A stretch of 64,000 nucleotides of DNA from an uncultured Tateyamaria sp. Its GTDB lineage: Bacteria; Pseudomonadota; Alphaproteobacteria; Rhodobacterales; Rhodobacteraceae. The notes below the pieces were generated by a model. That model saw only the letters and a list, made by a program, of their open reading frames with translations, made no database searches and was not told where the DNA came from. Below are positions 1 through 8,329 of this stretch, piece after piece (the stretch's first letter is position 1; every line of letters begins with the position of its first letter). The stretch covers positions 558,001 to 622,000 of the forward strand of contig NZ_CANMBJ010000001.1 of assembly GCF_947496075.1 (NCBI RefSeq). Reading direction: 5' to 3'. The position numbers and the translations under genes are program-made.

Positions 1-223
1 TGCCCTTGTCCAGATAAACGCCAGCATTGCACACCAAGAGATCAATAGGTCGCCCCTCAAGCTGAGCAGCCATTGCGCGATGATCGGACGGTTGGGTGAC
101 ATCCAGCGTGACCTCGGCCCCAGACGACCGGCCAGTGCCGGTCACATCATGGCCCTGTGCACGGTAAGCCTCGGCCAACCCGGCTCCAATGCCTCGCGTG
201 GCCCCGGTGATCAAAACATGCAT
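1..223 (-). CDS. SDR family NAD(P)-dependent oxidoreductase (partial, N-terminal part)
   Basis: This is the N-terminal 74 codons of a short-chain dehydrogenase; the reading frame runs open off the left edge of the window. The start is the ATG at 221-223. The cofactor-binding signature TGATRGIG lies at residues 6-13. The motif NAGVY near residue 68 is the family NAG segment after the fourth strand of the Rossmann fold. An unusually short beta-2 to beta-3 region precedes a VTLDVT strand, as in compact SDRs that lack the usual long acidic helix. Only five bases separate it from the upstream DUF1178 gene, so the two are probably co-transcribed. The substrate cannot be inferred from this fragment. 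Confidence 0.85.
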   Translation of the reverse strand, partial: MHVLITGATRGIGAGLAEAYRAQGHDVTGTGRSSGAEVTLDVTQPSDHRAMAAQLEGRPIDLLVCNAGVYLDKG

Positions 224-228
224 GAAAA

Positions 229-669
229 TCAGTTCGCTTTGCGTGATGGAACAAAAGGAAGCGGCGCAACCGGCACGCCGTCTTCGATCAGACGCTTGGC
301 TTCTTCGCGGTTGGCCTCGCCCCAGATCGGGCGATCGGGCTGTTCACCCAGATGCTGTGCCAGTGCCTCGGATGCAAAGTTGCCACCCACATAGGTTGCG
401 TTCTTCTCAACCGTCTCGCGCATCTGGATCAGGGCCGCTTCCACCTCTGATCCGGGTTGGCTCAAATCAGTGCCGGTGTCAGACACGTCAGTTTCCGTCG
501 CGCGCGCGGTGCGGACGCGCGGTGCCATGATCGCTTTGTCCACCTTCGCACTGCCACAGATCGCGCAAGACACGTGCCCAGCTGCCTTGAGACCATCAAA
601 GGCATCTGCGCTGGCAAACCAGCTTTCAAAGCCGTGCCCATCGGCACATTTGAGTGTGTATTTGATCAT
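229..669 (-). CDS. DUF1178 family protein
   Basis: This 146-aa protein begins MIKYTLKCADGHGFESWF and carries a CAIC pair near residues 35-38. Together with Cys8 these suggest a small zinc-ribbon-like N-terminus, as in the DUF1178 family found across alphaproteobacteria. The C-terminal half (GEQPDRPIWGEANREEAKRL and VPVAPLPF) is the conserved family tail. No enzymatic motif is visible and the family function is unknown. It sits directly upstream of the partial SDR and downstream of a Nudix gene on the same strand, which suggests one operon. Confidence 0.85.
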   Translation of the reverse strand: MIKYTLKCADGHGFESWFASADAFDGLKAAGHVSCAICGSAKVDKAIMAPRVRTARATETDVSDTGTDLSQPGSEVEAALIQMRETVEKNATYVGGNFASEALAQHLGEQPDRPIWGEANREEAKRLIEDGVPVAPLPFVPSRKAN

Positions 670-724
670 CGTGCTTCACACATATGCGACCCGGCGGTGC
701 CGTCAAAGGCACAAAGGTCAGAAA

Positions 725-1186
725 TCAGACCAGAAACCTTGGGTCAAAGTCACGCAGGATGCGCGACAATTCGGGGGAATCCACCATTTGCGCCGCCTTT
801 TTTCGTGTCACCCATTTGCGCTTCCGCTCTGCCGCCTCAGGGTAGTCGGTGGACAGTGACTTGACCTTCACGGCGTAGACCATGGCCGCGACAGGCAGAC
901 CGTCGTCGTCACCCATATGCTTGTTGTACGAAAACATGCCAAGCGGGCGTTGGTCAGCACGACCAACCACACCGGCCTCTTCCCACGCTTCTTGCGCGGC
1001 ACTATCGCCGGGTGTTTGTCCATCGATCGGCCATCCTTTCGGAACGATCCACCGCTTGGTTCGGCGCGATGTCACCAGAAGCACCTGAACCTTGTCGTTC
1101 TTGATGCGGTAGCACAGCGCGGCGAACTGCGTCCGTACGTCTGCTTTCTTGGCGCGCCCCAGCGAAAGGGGAAGCTGTTTTATCAT
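725..1186 (-). CDS. Nudix hydrolase (DIPP-like)
   Basis: The gene encodes 153 aa from the ATG at 1184-1186. The frame stays open further upstream, but that extension has no protein-like character. The Nudix box reads PKGWPIDGQTPGDSAAQEAW followed by EEAG. A Gln stands where the classical REUxEE motif has Arg, which is common in the diphosphoinositol-polyphosphate phosphohydrolase-like bacterial branch with the RRTKRWIVPKGWP lead-in. The family cleaves nucleoside-diphosphate-linked metabolites with divalent metal; the actual substrate is unknown. It is divergent from modA, and the 189-bp gap holds a repeated CGTAAC element. Confidence 0.85.
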   Translation of the reverse strand: MIKQLPLSLGRAKKADVRTQFAALCYRIKNDKVQVLLVTSRRTKRWIVPKGWPIDGQTPGDSAAQEAWEEAGVVGRADQRPLGMFSYNKHMGDDDGLPVAAMVYAVKVKSLSTDYPEAAERKRKWVTRKKAAQMVDSPELSRILRDFDPRFLV

Positions 1187-1261
1187 CGGGGCCGTCACTG
1201 CCCTGCCCTCCGTTATTCGGACTGTTATACTGGAATTAACCAAGAAAGACCAGTTTCGGCC

Positions 1262-1296
1262 CGTAACTACGCACCGTAACGTGAAAAAAGCGTTAC
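1262..1296. promoter_or_regulatory. CGTAAC direct and inverted repeats upstream of modA
   Basis: CGTAAC occurs at 1262-1267 and 1275-1280, 13 bp apart. The inverse CGTTAC is at 1291-1296, so GTAACG and CGTTAC form a small dyad with a 9-bp spacer. The cluster lies about 80-115 bp upstream of modA and on the promoter side of the divergent Nudix gene. It does not closely match the textbook ModE palindrome, so a regulator site is only a possibility. Confidence 0.3.
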
Positions 1297-1375
1297 ATGC
1301 GCCGGGAACACTGGGGCCGAACCGCACCGTTTTTGGGCTTGAGCGCAAGCCGCCATTGCCCAATAGTTCTGCCCG

Positions 1376-2107
1376 ATGAAAACTCCAAGATGGATCAAGG
1401 GCTTGTCCTTCGCTTGTACGGCGTGGCTCGTGGCAACCGCCAGTGCTGCAGAGACCGTCCGGGTCTTTGCAGCCGCCTCGCTGCAAGGTCCACTTGATGA
1501 AGTAGCCCACGCGTGGGACGGCGAGGTTGTCATCAGCTACGGCGGCAGTGGTGCAATAGCGCGTCAGGTCAGCCAAGGGGCACCCGCCGATGCCGTTATC
1601 CTTGCGAACGTCGCGTGGTCCGATTGGCTAGTGCAAGAGGGTCATGCCCCGGATACAGCGCGGCCACTTCTATCCAATACCCTTGTGATCATTGGCCCTG
1701 CAGGGGCGCCTGCCCTGCCCGGCCCCGAACCGGAAACGATCCTCGCGCGGCTTGACGGCCGGCGGCTCGCCATGGGTCAGCACATGTCCGTGCCCGCGGG
1801 GATATATGCGCAAGCATGGTTAGAGGGCATGGGCACATGGACCGTGCTGCGCCCAAAGCTGGCCGAAACCGAGAATGTCCGTGCCGCCGTTGCCCTCGTC
1901 GCGCGCGGAGAAACGCCATTGGGCATCGTTTATGCCTCTGATGCAACCGCGAGCGATGACGTGTCCGTGGTGTTCGAAGTGCCTGCCGATGCGCACCCGC
2001 CCATTTTGTATCCGGGTCTCGCCCTGAGCCCCGGCGGGTCCGCCTTCCTGGATCATGTCGCGACACATTCCGACGTTTTCACCGCCGCCGGGTTTCGCCT
2101 GCCATGA
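1376..2107 (+). CDS. modA: Molybdate ABC transporter substrate-binding protein ModA
   Basis: This 243-aa periplasmic protein captures molybdate (or tungstate) and delivers it to the ModBC permease. Residues 1-24 form a signal peptide ending TASA. The mature start VRVFAAASLQ holds the conserved Ser (about residue 35) of the oxyanion site. SYGGSGAIARQVSQGAPADA near 54-73 is the second ligand loop and a family hallmark. The protein is of ordinary length. It overlaps modB by four bases (ATGA), so translation is coupled. No clear Shine-Dalgarno is visible before the ATG. Molybdate implies molybdoenzymes elsewhere in the genome. Confidence 0.93.
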   Translation: MKTPRWIKGLSFACTAWLVATASAAETVRVFAAASLQGPLDEVAHAWDGEVVISYGGSGAIARQVSQGAPADAVILANVAWSDWLVQEGHAPDTARPLLSNTLVIIGPAGAPALPGPEPETILARLDGRRLAMGQHMSVPAGIYAQAWLEGMGTWTVLRPKLAETENVRAAVALVARGETPLGIVYASDATASDDVSVVFEVPADAHPPILYPGLALSPGGSAFLDHVATHSDVFTAAGFRLP

Positions 2108-2796
2108 TGCTGGACGAAGCCGGATGGACTGCCCTGCGCCTGTCGCTGCTGGTTGGCGTAACTGCCACGCTGCTGGCGTTGCCCATTGCCATCTGGATCG
2201 CTTGGCTGCTTGCCCGCCGAGACTTCTGGGGCAAATCGGTGCTGAACGCGCTGGTCCATCTGCCTCTGGTCCTGCCCCCGGTGGTCACCGGCTACCTTCT
2301 GCTTCTGTCTTTTGGCCGTAACGGCCCTGCGGGGCGCTTTCTGGAAGAGACATTCGGTCTTGTCCTCGCCTTTCGCTGGACCGGTGCGGCACTGGCCGCC
2401 ATGGTCATGGGCTTCCCCCTGATGGTTCGCGCCATTCGCCTTGCCATCGAAGCCGTGGACCCCAAAATCGAGGATGCGGCCCTCACCCTCGGCGCCCCCG
2501 GTTGGGCCGTCTTTGGGTCGATTACCCTTCCCCTGATCCTGCCCGGTGTATTGGCCGGTGCGGTCATGGGTTTTGCCAAGGCCATGGGCGAATTCGGGGC
2601 CACCATCACCTTTGTCGCCAACATCCCTGGAGAGACGCAGACCTTGCCCTCGGCCATCTACGCCCTGTTGCAGGTGCCGGGCGGAGAGGATGCGGCGATC
2701 CGGCTGGTCCTCTGGGCCTGCATCATCGCACTGGGGGCCGTGGCCCTGTCGGAATGGCTGGCGCGCAGGGTTGCGCGCCGGATCGCGGGTAAATGA
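2104..2796 (+). CDS. modB: Molybdate ABC transporter permease ModB
   Basis: This 230-aa integral inner-membrane subunit has about five hydrophobic segments. A cytoplasmic EAA loop at roughly residues 123-142 (EDAALTLGAP) docks with the ATPase. The PPVVTGYLLLLSFGRNGPAG stretch is typical of ModB. The gene overlaps both neighbours by four bases (ATGA at each end), fixing a tight modA-modB-modC operon. The start at 2104 is the second base of the modA terminal codon pair. A second ATG-like start immediately follows, so the N-terminus is uncertain by one residue. Confidence 0.93.
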   Translation: MMLDEAGWTALRLSLLVGVTATLLALPIAIWIAWLLARRDFWGKSVLNALVHLPLVLPPVVTGYLLLLSFGRNGPAGRFLEETFGLVLAFRWTGAALAAMVMGFPLMVRAIRLAIEAVDPKIEDAALTLGAPGWAVFGSITLPLILPGVLAGAVMGFAKAMGEFGATITFVANIPGETQTLPSAIYALLQVPGGEDAAIRLVLWACIIALGAVALSEWLARRVARRIAGK

Positions 2797-3860
2797 CTCT
2801 GTCTGTCGCCCTCCGTCACCGCTTGGGTGATTTCGCGCTGGATGTCGCGTTCGAGGCCGGGCCGGGTGTGACCGCCCTCTTTGGCCGCTCGGGTGCGGGC
2901 AAGACGACCATCGTGAATGCCGTTGCCGGCCTGCTGCGCCCTGATCATGCGCAGATCACCCTTGATGGTCTGCGCTTTGACACGTTGCCCGTCCACAAAC
3001 GCCGTGTGGGTTACGTGTTTCAGGATGCCCGCCTGTTCCCGCACATGACCGTGGCCGACAATCTGGACTACGCCGGTCGCTACGGTGCGCGGGCTTCGGA
3101 TCGCCCCCGGATCATCGAAATGCTCGGGATTGGTGCCTTGCTCGATCGCCGACCCGCGACGCTTTCAGGCGGAGAGAAACAGCGCGTGGCCCTCGGGCGC
3201 GCGCTTCTGTCGAACCCGCGCCTGTTGCTCATGGACGAACCACTGGCCGCGCTGGATGGCCCCCGCAAGGCCGAGATCCTACCCTATCTCGATCGGCTCA
3301 AGCGCGAAGCGGGCGTGCCGATCCTTTATGTCAGCCATGCCGTGGACGAGGTTGCACGGTTGGCCGATCACATGGTGCTGCTGGCCGGGGGGCGCGTGGC
3401 ACGGCAGGGGCCGATCTTTGACGTGATGGCCGATCCGGCTGCCGTGCCGCTACTGGGTGTACGTGAGGCTGGTGCCGTACTCCGAGCGCGGGTGGAGGCA
3501 CATGGAGAAGATGGTCTGAGCACCCTCCAGCTTGCTGCAGGCAGGGTCCAGTTGATGGGTGTGCAAGCCCCCGTTGGGGCAGCAGTGCGCCTGCGCGTGC
3601 TGGCGCAGGATGTACTCTTGTCCTTGTCACGTCCCGAAGGGTTGAGCGCGCAAAACATTCTGCCGGTGACCATCACTGCCATTCGTGCGGGCGACGGCCC
3701 GGGCGCAGCGATCGCACTGGACGCAGGCGGTGACGCGTTGCTTGCAAGGATCACGGCGCGGGCGGTGCAGACCATGAGTCTGCGCGAAGGACAGTCTGTG
3801 TTCGCCGTGATCAAGGCAACCTCAGTTGCGCAATCGGCTATCTCAGGCGGCGCTACTTGA
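2793..3860 (+). CDS. modC: Molybdate ABC transporter ATP-binding protein ModC
   Basis: This 355-aa ATPase energises molybdate import. Walker A GRSGAGKT is at 31-38, the Q-loop Gln at about 77, the signature LSGGE at 124-128, Walker B LLLMDEP at 144-150 and the switch His at about 182. The C-terminal 120 residues are the TOBE/Mop-like oxyanion domain typical of ModC, including the strand LRLRVLAQDVLL-type segment and the ISAQNILP-like motif (here LSAQNILPVTITAI). The stop overlaps the convergent EcsC-like gene by 8 bp, and no terminator hairpin is visible between them. Confidence 0.93.
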   Translation: MTLSVALRHRLGDFALDVAFEAGPGVTALFGRSGAGKTTIVNAVAGLLRPDHAQITLDGLRFDTLPVHKRRVGYVFQDARLFPHMTVADNLDYAGRYGARASDRPRIIEMLGIGALLDRRPATLSGGEKQRVALGRALLSNPRLLLMDEPLAALDGPRKAEILPYLDRLKREAGVPILYVSHAVDEVARLADHMVLLAGGRVARQGPIFDVMADPAAVPLLGVREAGAVLRARVEAHGEDGLSTLQLAAGRVQLMGVQAPVGAAVRLRVLAQDVLLSLSRPEGLSAQNILPVTITAIRAGDGPGAAIALDAGGDALLARITARAVQTMSLREGQSVFAVIKATSVAQSAISGGAT

Positions 3861-4611
3861 GCGCCAGAACCTCGCTCCGGAGCCGCTCGACCATGATCTC
3901 GTGCGGCTGATCCGCCTCGACCGCGAGGCGGCGGAGTCCGAAATGCACATGGGCCATGTCGGTGTAATAGCTGGTGTAGGCGTAGTTCGTGGCAGCACCC
4001 GCGACAGCGCCCAATACTGGGACGGTCTGTGCCGCCAGCTTTTGCCCCATCACCACGGCAAGCCTTGGAGCAACGCGTGCGACCAACGCCTGCATGGCCG
4101 CACCGCTCAGCGCCATACGGGCGGACAGAAAGGCGATATCCGCCCCATCATCATGCTCAAGCGGGCCAGCAGCGGCAAAGACCTGCACGCAGTCAAATCG
4201 GACGGAGTCCATGGCGGGATCGAATCCGTGTTCCACGGCCACACCTTCGATCACGCGCAACAGCAGCGTTGTGGTCACGGGCAGCTCAGCCAACGCAGTG
4301 GGCAGTCCACCGAAGCCACCTGCAGCCCCCATGGCGGCACTGACGGTCGCATTCAGCCATTCGGCCTGATCCGGCACCACGCCGCGCGACCTGCTTGCCG
4401 CGCCCAGCGCCTGCACAAGCGCCGCGCGGGTCGCCCCATCCAATTGATCGCGTACGGGGCCGGGTAATCGACCCAGCAGCCCGTCGGCCCGCGTACCAAG
4501 AGTGTTGAGGACCTGAATGCCAAGGCCTCCCGCAGCCTTGTAACGGCGCGCCAGTCGATCCAGTTCTGCATCTGTGTCCAAGGGTTTGGGAACAAGGATA
4601 ATTTCGTTCAT
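3853..4611 (-). CDS. EcsC family protein
   Basis: This 252-aa protein resembles the EcsC family. It is rich in small residues, with the family-like runs AAGGFGGLPTALAELPVTTT and PVLGAVAGAATNYAYTSYYT. These hydrophobic glycine/alanine segments suggest membrane association. The start is set at the ATG of MNEIILVPKP (4609-4611); upstream in-frame codons give an unlikely N-terminus. It follows a GNAT gene by 31 bp on the same strand, probably in one transcript. EcsC proteins have been linked to secretion or ABC-transport phenotypes in Bacillus, but no molecular activity is established for this branch. Confidence 0.8.
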   Translation of the reverse strand: MNEIILVPKPLDTDAELDRLARRYKAAGGLGIQVLNTLGTRADGLLGRLPGPVRDQLDGATRAALVQALGAASRSRGVVPDQAEWLNATVSAAMGAAGGFGGLPTALAELPVTTTLLLRVIEGVAVEHGFDPAMDSVRFDCVQVFAAAGPLEHDDGADIAFLSARMALSGAAMQALVARVAPRLAVVMGQKLAAQTVPVLGAVAGAATNYAYTSYYTDMAHVHFGLRRLAVEADQPHEIMVERLRSEVLALK

Positions 4612-4642
4612 CCCTTCAACATGGGATGACACGGGCGCGTTA

Positions 4643-5128
4643 TCAACCGAAACGCATGACGTCGCCGCGCAAACCAGTCCACGCACCGGCCGTCAGGTCA
4701 CGGCCCAATACACGTTCAGGGTTGGTCGGCGGCGGCATGATGATACCGGGCAGTTTCTGGAATCCGAAACGGCTGTAATAAGGGGCATCGCCCACCAGCA
4801 TTACCCGGTCCCACCCGGACTGCACTGCCTGCCTAAGCGAGGTTTCAATCAATTCGCCCCCAAGCCCCTCTCCTTGCCGGGTGGGGTGGACAGCTACCGG
4901 CCCCAGCAAAAGCGCTGTCTGAGCCGCGATCTGCACAGGCCAATACCGGATCGCGCCCGCAAGGATGCCATCAATATCCCGCGCCACATGGCTCAGCCCC
5001 ACCACCGGGGGCACATCATCGCGCAAACGGTAGGATGACAACGCCTCGCGCCCCGGTGCAAAGCACAGGTCATACAGGGCCTCGACCTCCCACCGATCGT
5101 CGGGCGTCTCTGTGCTCAGATGATACAT
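4643..5128 (-). CDS. GNAT family N-acetyltransferase (YhbS-like)
   Basis: The 161-aa protein has the GNAT acetyl-CoA site: strand LLLGPVAVHPTRQGEGLGGE with the R-Q-G-E-G-L-G P-loop, followed by VMLVGDAPYYSRFGF. That last segment is the YhbS-type (COG3153) hallmark. It would transfer an acetyl group from acetyl-CoA to an unidentified amine. It is upstream of the EcsC-like gene and divergent from the flavin reductase gene, with an 89-bp promoter gap. Confidence 0.88.
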   Translation of the reverse strand: MYHLSTETPDDRWEVEALYDLCFAPGREALSSYRLRDDVPPVVGLSHVARDIDGILAGAIRYWPVQIAAQTALLLGPVAVHPTRQGEGLGGELIETSLRQAVQSGWDRVMLVGDAPYYSRFGFQKLPGIIMPPPTNPERVLGRDLTAGAWTGLRGDVMRFG

Positions 5129-5217
5129 GGTCGGTGCGTTTGGTCCGGGGTCTTATGGGCTGGAACCCGCCCTAGCATGCAGGTAACCCTTGCGCAAACG
5201 CACGAAACGGAGCCCGC

Positions 5218-5823
5218 ATGTTCTACCGCCCCGCCGATGGCCACGGCCTGCCGCATAACCCCTTCAACGCCATCGTAACACCCCGCCCCATCGGCTGGAT
5301 TTCGACCCGGGGCAGCGATGGATCCGACAACCTTGCCCCCTATTCTTTCTTCAACGGCGTGGCCTATGTCCCACCGCAGGTCATGTTCGCATCAACCAGC
5401 ACCAAGCCCGACCGCGACGGGACAAAGGACAGCGTGGCCAACATCCGAGATACGGGCGTCTTCTGCGTGAACGTGGTGGAGTACGCGATGAAGGACTCCA
5501 TGAACCAAACCTCGGGCGAGTGGTCAGCGGACACGGATGAGTTTGCGCTTGCCCAAATCGACAAGGCGGACTGTTCCGAGATCAACTGTGCCCGTGTCGC
5601 CGCATCCCCGGCCTCGCTGGAATGCCGCATGACGCAAATCACCAAAATCGAGGGGGAAGCCAACTATGTCGTGTTCGGCGAAGTTGTGGGCGTGCACCTG
5701 CGGGACGACTGCATCGTCGACGGCATCTTTGACGTGCTGCAATACAATCCGCTCACGCGGCTGGGATACCGCGACTATTCGGTTGTGCGCGAGAAGTTTA
5801 GCCTGAAACGACCCGGCGAATGA
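5218..5823 (+). CDS. Flavin reductase family protein (FMN-binding split barrel)
   Basis: The 201-aa protein has the split-barrel FMN fold of flavin reductases. It contains NAIVTPRPIGWISTRGSDGS near the N-terminus (substrate and FMN strand), NLAPYSFFNGVAYVPPQVMF, and the GEVVGVHL strand with GIFDVLQYNPLTRLGYRDY near the C-terminus. This matches the DIM6/NTAB branch, usually flavin reductases or flavin-binding oxidoreductases. It overlaps the downstream acetyltransferase by 4 bp (ATGA). The physiological partner is unknown. Confidence 0.88.
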   Translation: MFYRPADGHGLPHNPFNAIVTPRPIGWISTRGSDGSDNLAPYSFFNGVAYVPPQVMFASTSTKPDRDGTKDSVANIRDTGVFCVNVVEYAMKDSMNQTSGEWSADTDEFALAQIDKADCSEINCARVAASPASLECRMTQITKIEGEANYVVFGEVVGVHLRDDCIVDGIFDVLQYNPLTRLGYRDYSVVREKFSLKRPGE

Positions 5824-6452
5824 CCTTTCCAGACGCCGGACGCGCCTATCCCATCACCCTGCCCGACGGTTCAGAGCATCAGGGCACCGTGTTTCTGAAC
5901 AGGGTGATCGATCACCCTGGGTGGGAGATCGGTGACTACACCTACGCCTCAAACTTTGCCCCGGTAGCGGATTGGGCGGCGCATCTGGCCCCCTACATGT
6001 TCGGATACGGACCCGAAAAGCTGCGGATTGGCCGGTTTTGCCAGATCGCACACGGGGTGCGGTTCATCACATCCGGCGCCAACCACGCCATGGATGGACT
6101 GACCACCTTTCCCTTTCCCATCTTCGACCAAACGCAAATGGCGGGTTTTCAACCGGACACCCGCGACACGGTGATCGGACACGACGTCTGGCTGGGATAC
6201 GGCGCAATCGTGTGCCCCGGTGCGCGGATCGGCAACGGCGTGATCGTCGGGGCCGGAGCCGTGGTAAGGGGCAGCATTCCAGACTACGCCATTGTTGCCG
6301 GCAATCCGGCACAGGTGGTCAAGATGCGCTTTTCCGACGCTGATATCGCAACACTCAACCAGCTCCGCTGGTGGGATTGGCCCGCAGACCGCATCGCGGA
6401 AGCAGTGCCCGCACTGCAGGCCTGTGACGTCGAAGCATTGACGACCTGCTGA
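5820..6452 (+). CDS. CatB-related (xenobiotic acyltransferase) O-acetyltransferase
   Basis: The 210-aa protein has left-handed beta-helix hexapeptide repeats: KLRIGRFCQIAHGVRFITSG, then VIGHDVWLGYGAIVCPGARI and GNGVIVGAGAVVRGSIPDYA. The catalytic-type His lies in GANHAMDGLTTFPF, as in chloramphenicol/streptogramin-type XAT enzymes. It probably acetylates a small hydroxylated compound with acetyl-CoA. Resistance cannot be claimed from sequence. It is translationally coupled to the flavin reductase. The stop codon lies inside a hairpin that may end the transcript. Confidence 0.87.
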   Translation: MTFPDAGRAYPITLPDGSEHQGTVFLNRVIDHPGWEIGDYTYASNFAPVADWAAHLAPYMFGYGPEKLRIGRFCQIAHGVRFITSGANHAMDGLTTFPFPIFDQTQMAGFQPDTRDTVIGHDVWLGYGAIVCPGARIGNGVIVGAGAVVRGSIPDYAIVAGNPAQVVKMRFSDADIATLNQLRWWDWPADRIAEAVPALQACDVEALTTC

Positions 6453-6463
6453 TCAAGCAGGTC
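6443..6463. terminator. Hairpin between convergent genes
   Basis: GACCTGCT, loop GATCA, AGCAGGTC form a perfect 8-bp stem spanning the stop codon of the acetyltransferase and facing the convergent HlyD gene. No strong T-tract follows on the plus strand, so it is a weak or bidirectional terminator candidate. Confidence 0.45.
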
Positions 6464-6474
6464 GGCGAAGCTCT

Positions 6475-7671
6475 TTAATGTGCCCCGCCACCTGCCAGCC
6501 CTACGCCGGATATCAGGGCGCCCCAGACCTTCAGGCGCAGCCCCACCGCCTTGACCACGCCTGTGGCCGCAATGATGTGTCCGGTCACGCCGCTGAGATT
6601 GCTGGTATAGGTCTGGACGATGCACCCCGCCCCATCGACCATGATCGCCTCATGCTCGGGGTGCTCAAGCTCAAAGTAGACCAGCATCGATCCGCGTTGC
6701 AGCCCGTTTTCCGGCTCAAGCAGCCGACCACCGGGCACCACCTGCCCTGCCGCGATGGCAGGTTGGATGGACGCCACGCGCGCAGGCAGAACCGCATTGC
6801 GGAATGACAGGCCGATATTGCTGTCGCAGGCGATCTCGGCGGGCATCCCCTCGTACAACGTGGCGCGGGCGACCTGTGAAAAACCTGCAGTGATACGAAT
6901 GGGTACGCCTTCGGGTCGGTCAGGGATGATCACCATCGCCGGGCTCAGGATCAGCTGGGACGCCGGGCTGCCCACGCTCATAGCAAGCTGGGTGACGACA
7001 CCATCAGAAAAGGCGCGCACCTCTGTCTGCGCCAGCGCTACCTGGGCGCGCTCCAGCGCTGCCTCGGCGGCGCGACGCTCGGCCGGGATGGCCTGTGTGA
7101 TGTCGGATTGTGCCAGATCGGCTTGCGCTTCGGCCGCGCCCTTTTCCGCCTCGGCGACAGCCACGGCGGATTCCAGTTCGCGCACCGTATCCTGCGTCCC
7201 CACATTGCGGGCCAGCAAGGTTTGCGCGTTTTCCAGATCGACCTGCAGCTTTTCCAGCGATGCGGTTGCTTCGATCACGCTGGCCTGCGCCACAAGCAGT
7301 GTGTCCTGCGCCTTGACCTCAGCGGCTGCGAGGCGGTCAAATTCGGCCTCTGCCTGTTTGACGGCCGCAGCCTGGGCACTGTTTTCAATACGAAACAGAA
7401 GGTCACCCTTCGACACGCGTTGTCCGTTCACAGTGGGCAGTTCAGTAACCGGACCGCTGGTTTGAGCCACAACGGACACAGTGCGGAACGGCAGCAGGCC
7501 GGAATAGGATTTTGGGTGGAAATAGAAGATCACCAGAAAGAGCGTAAAGGCCATGATCGCCCACAGGAACACCGCCGTGCGCATGTTCCAGACCGTCAAT
7601 GCCTCGCCTCGGCGCTTGAGTTGGAAATACCGGATAACGACCGGGAACGAAGTCAGGAGCAGTTCAAACAT
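6475..7671 (-). CDS. HlyD family secretion / efflux periplasmic adaptor protein
   Basis: The 398-aa membrane-fusion protein has a transmembrane anchor at about residues 31-51. The first lipoyl-like half is TVSVVAQTSGPVTELPTVNG. A long Ala/Glu-rich alpha-helical hairpin covers roughly 95-210, followed by the second barrel half ALAQTEVRAFSDGVVTQLAM. The start was chosen at ATG 7669-7671 because GGTGGAG lies about 9 bases upstream; an in-frame ATG 42 bases earlier has no visible ribosome site. It overlaps the upstream small membrane gene by 8 bp. No ABC transporter, MFS pump or outer-membrane factor is adjacent. The pair resembles YibH-type adaptors that travel with a small membrane partner. Confidence 0.85.
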   Translation of the reverse strand: MFELLLTSFPVVIRYFQLKRRGEALTVWNMRTAVFLWAIMAFTLFLVIFYFHPKSYSGLLPFRTVSVVAQTSGPVTELPTVNGQRVSKGDLLFRIENSAQAAAVKQAEAEFDRLAAAEVKAQDTLLVAQASVIEATASLEKLQVDLENAQTLLARNVGTQDTVRELESAVAVAEAEKGAAEAQADLAQSDITQAIPAERRAAEAALERAQVALAQTEVRAFSDGVVTQLAMSVGSPASQLILSPAMVIIPDRPEGVPIRITAGFSQVARATLYEGMPAEIACDSNIGLSFRNAVLPARVASIQPAIAAGQVVPGGRLLEPENGLQRGSMLVYFELEHPEHEAIMVDGAGCIVQTYTSNLSGVTGHIIAATGVVKAVGLRLKVWGALISGVGLAGGGAH

Positions 7672-8056
7672 TCCGCGGCTCCACCTGGTCGGTCCCTGTT
7701 TGCGTCGCGGCATCGGGGTATTCTGTAGATGGTATTTCGTCGCGACGAAGGTTGAACCGTGACCAGTCCGCCATCAGTGCAATCAGGATTGCGCTGAGCG
7801 GCAACAGGATATTGAAATGCCCCAAGGGAAAAATCTCGTAGAGCAGCGCAATGGTCAGCATGGTTGGTATCGTTTTGGCCAGCGGCGTGCCCTTGGACTG
7901 ATGTTCAGCCCAGCGGTCGAAAGCGGCATACAAAGATACGAGCCCGTAGAGGGCCAGCGCAATGAAGATCAGTGAAATCCATGCCAGGGAATCCCCTTCC
8001 CCCGGCGCAACAAACCAAGACGGCGATGCATGCCCGCCCCCACTTTCACCCGCCAT
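7664..8056 (-). CDS. Small membrane protein paired with HlyD-like adaptor
   Basis: The 130-aa protein has two clear hydrophobic helices (around 24-44, SLAWISLIFIALALYGLVSL, and 66-90 ending in LLPLSAILIALMADW) and a charged C-terminal tail rich in Asp, Glu and Arg. It has no recognised catalytic motif. Its 3' end overlaps the HlyD gene by 8 bp, so the two are co-translated. By analogy with YibI/YibH and YiaW/YiaV pairs it may form or stabilise an inner-membrane complex with the adaptor; that is inference from context, not sequence identity. Confidence 0.7.
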   Translation of the reverse strand: MAGESGGGHASPSWFVAPGEGDSLAWISLIFIALALYGLVSLYAAFDRWAEHQSKGTPLAKTIPTMLTIALLYEIFPLGHFNILLPLSAILIALMADWSRFNLRRDEIPSTEYPDAATQTGTDQVEPRNV

Positions 8057-8329
8057 ATTCCGTGCCCCCAGTCATTTCACTTCTGATCATTCTCTAGCCT
8101 GAGTTGTCCATGGGTCCAACTGCGATTGGCAGTTTGCAGAGCATACACGTATTAAGAAAGTGGTCAGGCCAGCAATCAACGATGAGTTTAGGCCGCAAAA
8201 GCCCTATGACAATGCGGCGCCGATCGGCGATTTGGCGCGCAATTCCACGCATAGGGCGTTATCGTTTCGAGCCTCAGAAAGCCGCGTGCTAGCGTAGCGC
8301 AATATTAAATAGGCTCAGGAGTTCAGCCC

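Noticed and set aside
1187-1576. Extension of the Nudix gene into the modA region
   Set aside because: The extra residues are not protein-like and overlap modA; the ATG at 1186 gives a normal Nudix length.
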